Shown here one piece after another: positions 32,470 through 41,000 of a DNA stretch of 49,539 nucleotides (positions within the stretch are counted from its first letter, which is position 1; the number at the start of each line of letters is the position of its first letter). Source of the DNA: Acidobacteriota bacterium. Lineage in GTDB: Bacteria > Acidobacteriota > Terriglobia > Bryobacterales > Bryobacteraceae. Location of the stretch: positions 1 through 49,539 of the forward strand of contig JACQZT010000031.1 in assembly GCA_016213755.1 (NCBI GenBank), read 5' to 3'. A model generated the notes under the pieces. That model saw nothing but the letters and a program-made list of their open reading frames with translations, ran no database searches and was not told where the DNA came from. A program made the translations under genes and the position numbers.

Positions 32470-33687
32470 ATGTCGCTACTCGAAATGGATCGCCGATCCT
32501 GGCTGCGCGGATTGCTCGGCTCCGGTGCGCTGCTGGGCCTGGATTCGGTGTTTACCTGCGCCCGTACCAACGCGGCCCAGGCGGGTCCCAAAGACAACAT
32601 CAAGATCACCAAGGTCGAATCGTTTGTCCTGAAGAACACTTGGGTCTTCGTCAAGATCTCCACCGACGCGGGCATCGTGGGCTGGGGCGAGATGCTCAAG
32701 GACGATGCCAAGGCGTGTGCCGCGGGCGCACTGGAAGCGGGACGCTACCTGGTGGGCCAGGATCCCTGCCGGGTGGTCTTTCACTGGCAGGCCATTCACC
32801 GCGGAGCCTTTTATCGCGGCGGGCCGATCAAGACCGCGATCCTGAGCGGCATCGATCAGGCGCTCTGGGACATTAAGGGCAAAGCCTATGGCGTGCCCGT
32901 CTACAAACTCCTGGGCGGCCCCACTCGCGACCGGATCCGGGTTTACGGCAGGATCAGCCAGGAGACGGGCGTGAACGCCATGAAGACCGGGCCGCGCGGC
33001 GAAGGCCGGGGCGCCATCAAGTATGTCGAAGGGCCGAAGTACGTCGACCAGGTGGTGGAGAACTTCAAGGCTCTGCGCCAGAAGTACGGCACCGGAGTCG
33101 ATATCGGCATCGACTTCCATGGCGCCGTGCAGCCGCCCACGGCCATGCTCCTGATCAAAGCCCTGGAGCCGTACCAGCCGTTCTTCTTCGAAGAGGTTGT
33201 GCAGTGCCTCAACGTGGACGTGATGGCCGAGCTGGCCCGCAAGACCCACATCCCCCTGGCCACCGGCGAGCGCATCTTCACCAAGTGGGGCTTCCGGGAG
33301 GTCCTCGAGAAGCGCGCGGCAACCATCCTTCAGCCCGACGTCTGTTACGCGGGCGGCATCACCGAGCTCCGGCTCATCGCGGGCATGGCGGAAGCCTATT
33401 ACTCACCCATTGCACCGCACAACCCGCAAGGGCCCTGCTCCCTGGCGGCGAGTTATCAGGTGGCGGCGTCGATCCCGAATTTCCTCATTCAGGAGAACGG
33501 AGATGCCGAGCACAAGGACCTGCTGGCCAAACCGCTGCCGCCGGTCCGCAACGGCCACCGGCCGCTGTTGACGGATCCGGGCCTGGGCATCACCATCGAC
33601 GAGGACAAGTTAAAGGCGCAGGTGGGCGAACCTCGAGAGTACCGGCCGCGCTTCGATCCCGACGACGGCTCGGTGGTCGACTGGTAA
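32470..33687 (+). CDS. Enolase-superfamily sugar-acid dehydratase, GalD/MR-like, Tat-exported
   Basis: A 405-residue mandelate racemase/muconate lactonising enzyme family member. Putative metal ligands are D215 (IGIDFHG), E241 (FFFEEVV) and E267 (LATGERIF). H217 in DFHG and H317 in APHNPQGP are positioned like the catalytic histidines of D-galactonate dehydratase. These enzymes remove water from sugar acids to give 2-keto-3-deoxy acids. The N-terminus (MDRRSWLRGLLGSGALLGLD) is a twin-arginine-type signal, unusual because most characterised relatives are cytoplasmic. Followed 14 bases later by the second sulfatase, so it starts a three-gene unit with a sulfatase and a lyase. Confidence 0.9.
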   Translation: MSLLEMDRRSWLRGLLGSGALLGLDSVFTCARTNAAQAGPKDNIKITKVESFVLKNTWVFVKISTDAGIVGWGEMLKDDAKACAAGALEAGRYLVGQDPCRVVFHWQAIHRGAFYRGGPIKTAILSGIDQALWDIKGKAYGVPVYKLLGGPTRDRIRVYGRISQETGVNAMKTGPRGEGRGAIKYVEGPKYVDQVVENFKALRQKYGTGVDIGIDFHGAVQPPTAMLLIKALEPYQPFFFEEVVQCLNVDVMAELARKTHIPLATGERIFTKWGFREVLEKRAATILQPDVCYAGGITELRLIAGMAEAYYSPIAPHNPQGPCSLAASYQVAASIPNFLIQENGDAEHKDLLAKPLPPVRNGHRPLLTDPGLGITIDEDKLKAQVGEPREYRPRFDPDDGSVVDW

Positions 33688-33701
33688 CTCGGGGAGCAGC
33701 G

Positions 33702-35123
33702 ATGAACGCCACGGGCACACGCCGCCGGTTCCTGCAAGCCGCGGCCGCTGCCGCCGCGCATCCCGCCGCGGCCGCCCCGGTCGCGCGCCCGAACATCGTC
33801 CAGATCCTGATCGACGACTTGGGCTACGCCGACCTGGCTTGCTACGGCGGCCAGGCGGCGACGCCGAACATCGACCGGCTGGCGGCGGAAGGCGTGCGCT
33901 TCACGCAAGCCTATGTGGCTTCGCCCGTCTGCTCGCCGTCCCGCGTCGGCATCACCACCGGGCAGTGTCCGGCGCGGCATTTCATTTACTCGTTTCTTGA
34001 CACCCGCGAGAAGCAGCGAAGCTATGGGATGCGCGATTTCCTCGATCCGCGCGTGCCCTGCATCGCGCGCACGTTTCAGCAGTCCGGCTACGCCACCGCG
34101 CATGCTGGCAAGTGGCACATGGGCGGAGGCCGGGACGTCGGCGACGCGCCGCTGCCCGCCGAGTACGGCTTCGACGAGTCGCTCACTTCGTTTGAAGGGC
34201 TGGGAGACCGGGTGCTGCCGCCGGGCCGCCTGTCGGAGATGAACGAGAAGCTCGGCCGGGGCAAGATCGCTCATGCGGCACAGCGCGAACTGACGGGCAT
34301 CTACGTTGACCGCTCCATCGACTTCGTGCGGCGCAGCGTCAAAGCCGCGAAACCGTTCTATCTTCACCTCTGGCCGAACGAAGTGCATGACGCCTACGAT
34401 CCGAAACCCGAAATGATGAAGAAGTACGAGCGCTTCTCGTCCAACAAGTACCTGCAACAGTACCTGGCCACCATCGACGACATGGACCGGCAGATCGGCC
34501 GCCTGATTGACACCGTGAACCGGATGGGGCTCGCCGAGAACACGCTGTTCATTCTGTTGAGCGACAACGGGCCGACCGCCTGGCCACGCTACTACAAGGA
34601 GAAGCTGGATCCGCCGGGCTCCACCGCGGGCTTGCGCGGCCGCAAGTGGAGCCTCTATGAGGGCGGGATCCGCGTGCCGCTCATCGCGAGTTGGAAGGGC
34701 AAGACGCCGGCGGGGCGGACGGATCGCCAGAGCGTTGTCTCCTCGCTCGACTTCTATCCCACCTGCTGCGCGCTGGCGGGAGTGCCGGCGCCCAAAGTCG
34801 CTTTCGACGGCGAGGATATGTCGCAGGCCTTTCTGGGCCGGCCGCGGAACCGGAAGAAAGACCTGTTCTGGGATTACGGCCGCGACCCGAGTTACCAGAA
34901 GCCCGGGCTGCCGCGCGATCAAAGCCCGAACCTGGCGCTCCGCCGCGGGCGCTGGAAGCTGCTGGTCAACGACGACGGAAGCGACCTTCAACTGTACGAT
35001 TTCGCCCGCTCGGACAAAGAAGAGACCAACGTCGCCGCCGCGAACACGAGCGTGGCGGACAAACTGGGAAAGGAATTGCTGAGCTGGCGGCGGTCGCTCC
35101 CGGTTTTGGGGACGCAGGGTTAG
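33702..35123 (+). CDS. Type I sulfatase, Tat-exported
   Basis: A 473-residue sulfatase. The formylglycine motif is C77-S-P-S-R, the metal aspartates are in ILIDDLGYADLA (D38, D39), GKWHMG and LSDNGP follow, and the C-terminal GRWKLLVNDDGSDLQLYDFA block is normal. The signal is a twin-arginine type (TRRRFLQAAAAAAAHPAAAA). GGGGAG just upstream supports the ATG at 33702. It differs clearly from the other sulfatase in the window in its substrate-binding middle part, so the two probably act on different sulfate positions. It is four bases before the heparinase-like gene. Confidence 0.95.
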   Translation: MNATGTRRRFLQAAAAAAAHPAAAAPVARPNIVQILIDDLGYADLACYGGQAATPNIDRLAAEGVRFTQAYVASPVCSPSRVGITTGQCPARHFIYSFLDTREKQRSYGMRDFLDPRVPCIARTFQQSGYATAHAGKWHMGGGRDVGDAPLPAEYGFDESLTSFEGLGDRVLPPGRLSEMNEKLGRGKIAHAAQRELTGIYVDRSIDFVRRSVKAAKPFYLHLWPNEVHDAYDPKPEMMKKYERFSSNKYLQQYLATIDDMDRQIGRLIDTVNRMGLAENTLFILLSDNGPTAWPRYYKEKLDPPGSTAGLRGRKWSLYEGGIRVPLIASWKGKTPAGRTDRQSVVSSLDFYPTCCALAGVPAPKVAFDGEDMSQAFLGRPRNRKKDLFWDYGRDPSYQKPGLPRDQSPNLALRRGRWKLLVNDDGSDLQLYDFARSDKEETNVAAANTSVADKLGKELLSWRRSLPVLGTQG

Positions 35124-35127
35124 CGCC

Positions 35128-37395
35128 GTGATCTCACTGGCGCTGGCCACCGCAGCCGCGATCTTCCCGCCGGCGCCCGCCGAACTCGACGTGCCGAAAC
35201 TGCTGGCCGCTACGGCGCACGTGCGAAACCTGAATGAGGATGCGTTGCGGCGGATGGTCCCGGTGCAATCCGGCTTGCACTTTGTGGGCTGCCCGAATTG
35301 CCAGTCCGGGCGCCAGGAGGGGCAACTGGTTTGGGACCCCGCGCACCCACAGGATGTCTCCTGCCGCTACTGCCGGCATCGCTATCCGAGCCCGCGCTAT
35401 CCCATGCGCCGCACGCTGGAAGTGCGCAACCCGCGGGGCGAAATCCACAAGTATGCGTACTGGGAAGACCCGGCCGGGTATCGCTATTACTTCGCCGCGC
35501 GGCGCGACGACCTGGCGCGCGAGTACCTGGCCGCGCAGACCCGCAACTTGGCTCTGCTGTACGTGGCCACCCGCGAAACCGGCTACGCACGGCGCGCGGC
35601 GCTCCTGTTGGAGCGCTTCGCGGAGGTGTACCCGGGCTGGTGCTATCACTACGACTACCCGTTCCGGCAGAAGCAGATCTTCGAGGGCCTCGTGCCGCCG
35701 GAGAGGTTTCTGCCCGGAATGCGAACCGCGCGCTGGACCTGGTGGGCTTACAACGACATGCCGGTGCCGCTCCTGGAAGCGTACGACTGGATTCGCGAGG
35801 CCGGCGTGCTGGAGGAGAACCGCGCGGCGCGCATCGAACGCGACCTGTTCCGCGCCGCGGCCGGCCAGATGCTGGCCAACGCGGAAACTTACTCGAACAT
35901 GAGCCCGCGGTTGTGGGGCAGCCTGGTGCGGGCGGGGCGCATCCTGGGCGCGGCGGAGTATGCGGACGCGCCGGTGGAGCGGGTGCGCGCCATGCTGGAA
36001 AAGCGCTTCTTCCACGACGGCTCGTGGGCCGAGGGCGCGCCCTCCTACGCCCGGCAGACGGTGAATTCGTTGCGGCAGGTGCTGTCGCTGCGCGGCGGCG
36101 GCGCGCCGCCGCCGGAGCTGGAGCGCGCCGAACGGGCGCTGGCGCAAATGCGCTTGCCGGACGGACGGCTGGCGCCCATTCACGACACTTGGGCGGCGGA
36201 CCGCGAGGCGCCGCTCGACGCCAGTACCCCGTTCCTGTTGCCCGCGCTCGGACATGCCGCGCTCGGCGGCGGCCGGGGCGCCGGGCAGTGGCAGGCACAT
36301 CTCACTTGGTCGGGCGGTTACGGGCACGAACATGCCGACGCGCTGTCGCTGCTCCTCTTCTCGCGCGGGCGCGAAGTGCTTTCCGACCTGGGCTACACGC
36401 ATACGCGCTACCGCGCCTGGACGCTGGCCACGGCCGCGCACAACACGGTGGTCATCGACGGACGCAACCAGCACACGCCTGGCGCCGACGGCGCACTGCG
36501 CTATTTCGACGCCGGCCACCCCAGGGTGCAGGCGGTGAGCGCCGACGCCACGCGAGCCTATCCGGAGCTGGCGCGGAAATACCGCCGCACGCTGGTCGCC
36601 GTGGACGGCCGCTACCTGCTGGATTGGTTCGAAGTGGAGGGCGGCGGCGTACACGACTACTTCCTGCACGGCGACGCCGGCCGCGGCAGTGCGACGCCTC
36701 CGGCCGCTCCGCCTTCGAGCTGGCGGCCGCCGGCCAACGAGGGCGAACTGGCGCGCATCCGGGAACCGTACTACGCATACGGCTTCCTGCGCGGCGAGCG
36801 CGAGACGCCGGTGAAGGAACAGGGTTTCGTGCGGGTGAGCGCGCTGGAGGGGCTGACCGTGCATTTCCTGGCCCAGGCCGGCGACCGCCTGTACACCGGC
36901 ACGAACCCGGCGATCCGCGGCGCGGCCGAAGACGACGCGCTGCTGGAGAAGCACCAGCGCGGCTTCTTCCGCGCGCGCCGCGAGGGCGGCGCCAGTCTGT
37001 TCGTCGCGGTCGTGGAACTGGTTCCCGGCGTGACTGGCGTAACCCGCACGCCGCGCGGCGTCCGCGTGCGACTGAACGATCGCACGGACGACATCGAAGT
37101 GGGCGAGGACGGATTGCGCCTCGCCGCGCTGGGCTATGCATTGGGGCCAGAGCGGACGGCTCGGTTGCGAGCGATCGAGAACGGGCGGCTGCTGCTGGAA
37201 GACGGCGCCCGGCCGCCGGCGGGCGCGCTCCGGAAACTGGTGACGGCGGACGGCTGGGTCTATCCCCTGACCGAAGATCCCGGCGGCGCCTTTACCTGGG
37301 ACGCCCAAACGAAAACCCTCGAACTGCTGCGCTTCCCGTTGCGCTCCCATCGCGGCGAAGTACGCGTGACCTGGAGATCTCCCCATGACCAATGA
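35128..37395 (+). CDS. Heparinase II/III-like polysaccharide lyase
   Basis: A 755-residue protein. After a short hydrophobic N-terminus (MISLALATAAAIFPPAPAE) comes a cysteine cluster CPNC (residues about 53-56) and CRYC (about 78-81) that looks like a zinc ribbon. A helical toroid with the conserved YPGWCYHYDYPFRQKQ and AETYSNMSPRLWGSLVRAGR regions follows. Next is the heparinase II/III beta-sandwich with GGYGHEHADALSLLLFSRGR and AAHNTVVIDGRNQ, where the histidines bind metal and assist catalysis. Such enzymes cleave uronic-acid polysaccharides by beta-elimination. The GTG at 35128 is the only start close to the sulfatase stop. The substrate (glycosaminoglycan, alginate, ulvan-like or other) is not determined by the sequence. 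Confidence 0.87.
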   Translation: MISLALATAAAIFPPAPAELDVPKLLAATAHVRNLNEDALRRMVPVQSGLHFVGCPNCQSGRQEGQLVWDPAHPQDVSCRYCRHRYPSPRYPMRRTLEVRNPRGEIHKYAYWEDPAGYRYYFAARRDDLAREYLAAQTRNLALLYVATRETGYARRAALLLERFAEVYPGWCYHYDYPFRQKQIFEGLVPPERFLPGMRTARWTWWAYNDMPVPLLEAYDWIREAGVLEENRAARIERDLFRAAAGQMLANAETYSNMSPRLWGSLVRAGRILGAAEYADAPVERVRAMLEKRFFHDGSWAEGAPSYARQTVNSLRQVLSLRGGGAPPPELERAERALAQMRLPDGRLAPIHDTWAADREAPLDASTPFLLPALGHAALGGGRGAGQWQAHLTWSGGYGHEHADALSLLLFSRGREVLSDLGYTHTRYRAWTLATAAHNTVVIDGRNQHTPGADGALRYFDAGHPRVQAVSADATRAYPELARKYRRTLVAVDGRYLLDWFEVEGGGVHDYFLHGDAGRGSATPPAAPPSSWRPPANEGELARIREPYYAYGFLRGERETPVKEQGFVRVSALEGLTVHFLAQAGDRLYTGTNPAIRGAAEDDALLEKHQRGFFRARREGGASLFVAVVELVPGVTGVTRTPRGVRVRLNDRTDDIEVGEDGLRLAALGYALGPERTARLRAIENGRLLLEDGARPPAGALRKLVTADGWVYPLTEDPGGAFTWDAQTKTLELLRFPLRSHRGEVRVTWRSPHDQ

Positions 37396-37420
37396 ACCTG
37401 CGATACCGAGCCGCGACCGT
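37373..37420 (+). other. Stray copy of a gene start: Shine-Dalgarno plus 12-codon mini-ORF
   Basis: GGAGATCTCCCCATGAC (37373-37389) is identical over 17 bases to the ribosome-binding and start region of the oxidoreductase gene at 41819-41835. Here it overlaps the last codons of the heparinase-like gene and opens a frame reading MTNEPAIPSRDR and then a stop, the last part being the 25-bp repeat. The real gene begins MTNHAVKVG. It may be the remnant of a duplicated or displaced gene start. Confidence 0.5.
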
Positions 37421-37430
37421 TAGGGAGCGG
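37406..37430 (+). repeat. 25-bp palindromic repeat, third full copy
   Basis: Matches the copy at 19991-20015 at 24 of 25 positions; the single difference (T at the sixteenth base) is at the same place where the other two copies differ from each other. It lies between the heparinase-like gene and the broken vapC. The 72 bases here (37396-37467) contain nothing else I can name. Confidence 0.88.
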
Positions 37431-37467
37431 TCATTCTGAACTGGCATCGTTATTTCCTAACGTACAC

Positions 37468-37806
37468 TTAGGCCCGCACCTCGGAGAGCGGCAGCAGATG
37501 GCCGGCCAGGCGAGGGAACTTGCGCGCCGCTGCCACGAGCCTGTTATCCGCTGTCACCAGTGGGATCTCACGCTGAAGGGCCAGCGCAAGGTAGACGCAA
37601 TCGTAAACTGGGTGGCGCATCTCGAAAGCCAGCTCAAGGGCGTCGTTCAGCAAAGAACGGCTCTCCGCCAAGGACACGGGCGCCTGGAGGAGCAACTGGA
37701 GACAGGCACTCGCATCCATCTGGGTGAGATCCCCTGTCAACGCCTTTTTTTCCAGTATGTTCGCGCACTCGATCGGAAGCAGGTCGGGTGCTTCCAGCCG
37801 CGCCAG
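37468..37806 (-). pseudogene. vapC-like PIN-domain toxin, N-terminus lost
   Basis: The frame directly after the antitoxin stop reads EAPDLLPIECANILEKKALT, then a full PIN-domain C-terminus with HPVYDCVYLALALQREIPLV and TADNRLVAAARKF. PIN nucleases need an initial aspartate in a VVDASV-like strand about 40 residues before the PxxxxEvaN segment. That strand and any start codon are missing, because the coding sequence is joined almost directly to the end of vapB in the same frame. The other acidic residues (E in IECAN, D in VYDC, D in TADN) are kept. The toxin is therefore probably dead. The only usable start, TTG at 37740, would give a 90-residue fragment. Confidence 0.8.
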
Positions 37807-38037
37807 TCATCGCTCGTCTCGCATTTCGCGCTGCAATTCTCCGCTGTCGGAATGCTGGCCGGCTAACTTCTTCCGACTGGCATCGGCCCGCGGCCAAAAG
37901 TCGTCCGCATCGTGCCCAAGAGCCGCGGCTAGGATCAGCCGGTGTTCGGCCTCCGCCGACCGGCCGTGTCGCGCAGCTCTCACCCGCAGTGCGCGCACAA
38001 TATCCTCTGAGACGTTTCGAACCGTCAGTTGCGCCAT
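37807..38037 (-). CDS. VapB/FitA-like ribbon-helix-helix antitoxin
   Basis: A 76-residue antitoxin. The N-terminal ribbon-helix-helix (MAQLTVRNVSEDIVRALRVR, AARHGRSAEAEHRLILAAAL) is of the FitA/VapB type, and the C-terminal tail (SRKKLAGQHSDSGELQREMR) is the toxin-wrapping part. GGAGG nine bases before the ATG supports the start. Its toxin partner immediately downstream has lost its catalytic N-terminus, so the antitoxin is an orphan that may still bind DNA. Confidence 0.86.
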   Translation of the reverse strand: MAQLTVRNVSEDIVRALRVRAARHGRSAEAEHRLILAAALGHDADDFWPRADASRKKLAGQHSDSGELQREMRDER

Positions 38038-38077
38038 AGACCACCACCTCCATATGCCGTCGTCGTCAATTCCCGCC

Positions 38078-41000
38078 CTACCAGAGCAGTCGCAAGGTGA
38101 ACTGCATGCTGCGCGGAGCGGCTCCGCTCAGGTAGGTGTACAGCAAGCCCTGGGAGTTGCCCGGCGTTTGCGGCTGTTGCGGGCTGTTGGTGGGGTTGAA
38201 GACGTCCCATTGCACGCGCAGCCGGAAGCGCTCGCCGAGGGGGAAGGTTTTGAAGAGCGAGGCGCTCAGGTTCCACAGGCCGCGGCTCTCGACGTACTGG
38301 TTTCGCAGCGGCCCCAGGCCGCCCCAGGCGCCGCGGTAAACCGTGCCGTCCTTGAGCGGGACGAAGACGGTGTTGGTGCCGTAGTAGGGAGCGTTGGGAT
38401 CGCCGGGGACGGGCGCGGAGGGGAACGGAATCAGGTTTTGGAAGGCCGGCCGGTAATTGGCGGGCACGCCCATGATGCCGCTGGGATTTCCCTTGGCGTC
38501 CACGCTGTTGATCTGCGCCGGGTTGATGTAGCCGTTGTACCAGAGGAAACCGGACAGGCAGCGGCCGCTGCGGCAGTCCTGGATGGGGTACTTGGTTCCG
38601 TACGTTTCGAGCTTGGCGCCCGTGGGGAACATGTCCGCGGGCAAAGAGTACCAACTGGTCGCCCAGGTGCCGTAGCCGGAGATCTGCCAGCCGCCGGCGA
38701 TGGCGTCCAGCGCGCGGCCCATGCCGCGTCCGACGAGCTTGCCCCTGCCGGCCGGGATGTCCGCCACCCAGTTCCAGGAGAGACGCCGGCGGGGGATGGT
38801 GCTGTCGCGGCGGTAGTTCACCAGGCGCTCGATCCGCTCCTGGCTCAATCCGGAGACTTCGCTGGCGAGGTAGTAGGCGGAGGGATAGGTAGTCGTCGTG
38901 GTGCCCTGGTTGCTGACGTCGCCCAGCACGGAGGAGTTGCTCACCACGTAGTAGAGCTGGTAGCCGAAGCCGCGCGCATAACGCCGCGCAAGCTCCAACT
39001 GGAAACCGGTGAAGTTGGAGTAACCGTACTTGCCGGAGGAGAGAATGTCACCGTAGATGCTGTCGTAGGGGCGGCTGCCGCCGGCGGTAGTGGGGTAGGT
39101 GGCGCCCGTGTTGGAGGCCCAGATGAAGGACGGCGTCTGGGGATTGAGGTTTCGAAAAACGTCGAGGTTGGAGGCGTGGTTGCCGACCCAGGCGGCGCGC
39201 GCCAGCGTGCGCGGCAGGATTTCTTTCTCCAGCGTCAGGTTCCAGTCGTGGACGCGGGCCTCGGGGTAGTGCGGATCGATGAGCGAGGAGGTGAGTGAGC
39301 CGGCCGTTAGCCCGGCGGAGCCTCCGGGACTGTCCAGGACGTTCCTCACATTCTGGCCGGCGACGTACACGGGTGTATTGCGCAGGCTCCACGCGGGCCG
39401 GTTGTCGGGGTAGTAACCCGAGCTGTCGGGCGACCAGAGGGGAGTGCTGACGAAGGGGATGCCGGCGCGCATTTTCTCCATCAGCCCGGTGATGGGGATG
39501 GGGAAGTGGGCGATGCTGAAGCCTGCGCGCACCACCAGCGGCCGACTGCCGCTGGTGGTCCGCCAGGCGAACCCGAGGCGCGGGGCGAAGTTCTTCCAGT
39601 TGCTGAAGACCAGGTCGCGCGGGAGGCCGGATTCCCGGTAGTCGTTGAACTTGACGCCCAGCGCCCGCAAGCGCGCGACGCCGGCCGCCATGGCCGGGTT
39701 GAGTTCGTAGTAGCGCTCGAGGGGCTGGGTCAGGACCACCGCCTTCCGGCCGGCGTCAAAACCCGAGATGTTGCCGTACTTCTCGTGCATGGCGGGCCAG
39801 GCCTGCCAGCGCAGGCCCAGGTTGAGCGTGAGGCGGCGCGACACCTTGAAGTTGTCCTGAAAGTAGGCGGCGTACTGCGACTGGCGCATGTAGAAGAAGC
39901 CGTGCGTGGTCTTCATCTGGTACATCATCTGGCCGAGGTACGCGCTGGCCAGGGAGTTGCCGCTAAGGGGCGTGACGCGCGGGCTGGCGGCGGTGCCGGT
40001 GGGGTCCCAAAGCGCGGTCCAGTTGGCCACGGGCTGGGTGAGGCCGGCGCTCTGTTCCTGCTGGGGAAGGTAATTGACGAGGTCGCGGCGGTAATGGAAG
40101 CCGATGCTCAACTGGTGGCGCCCCGCCACCTTGGTGAGGTTGTCGTCCGCCTGGTAGAAGGTGGACTTGTCGGCATTCGGATAAACCGTCCGGTAGAGCG
40201 TGCCGTTGAGGCCCAGCGTGAGGATGTCGGGCCACTGCTTGACGCCGAGCGGGTTGGGCAGGCCCAGTTGCGCGGCCCAATCGACGGTGGCGTTGGGATC
40301 CGAGGACTGGTAGAAGGCTTGGCGGTACACGGTGGCCAGAAGTTCGTTGAAGACGGTGGGAGAGAAGGTGCGCACCCAGGAGAGCGCCAGCGACTGGCCG
40401 GGCGCGGCGTAGGCGTTGCGGTTCGCCGCATTTTGAAGCAGCGGCACGGCGCCGGAGAAGGGCGCGTCGTTGAGCCAGGCGTTCTTGGAGTAGCGCGCGT
40501 AGAAGTTATCGCGGTCGGAGAAGCGGTGGTCGATGCGCGCGGCCATGGTGGAGTCGTTTTGCAGCGTGGCGGCGTTGCCCCACCAGTTGGAAGAAATCAG
40601 CGGGTTGACGCCGGGGAGCGTGGGCTGCGGCGTCAGGTTCATGAGGGACTTCCACAGCGGGCTGACCCGCGTCGGGTCGATGGCGTTGAGCTTGCCGCCA
40701 TGGCTCCAGGGCTGCCGCGCATAGGTCGTGGAGTTGGTGGTCCAGGGGTCGTGGATGGTGATCCGGCGGCCACTCGAGTCCACCAGGCCGCTGAAGTCTC
40801 CTGCGCGCATGTCCGCGGTGGGGACCGAGTAGCTGGCCAGAGCGTTGGAGACCTGCTGGCGCTCCTCGTAAGCGTAGAAGAAGAAGGTGCGGTTTCGGCC
40901 GTCGTAGATCCGCGGCAGCAGAACCGGGCCGCCGGCGCTGCCGCCGTATTGAGCGCGGTTCGAGTAGGGGGCCAGGGCGTTGGAGGCGTCGCGCCGGCGG

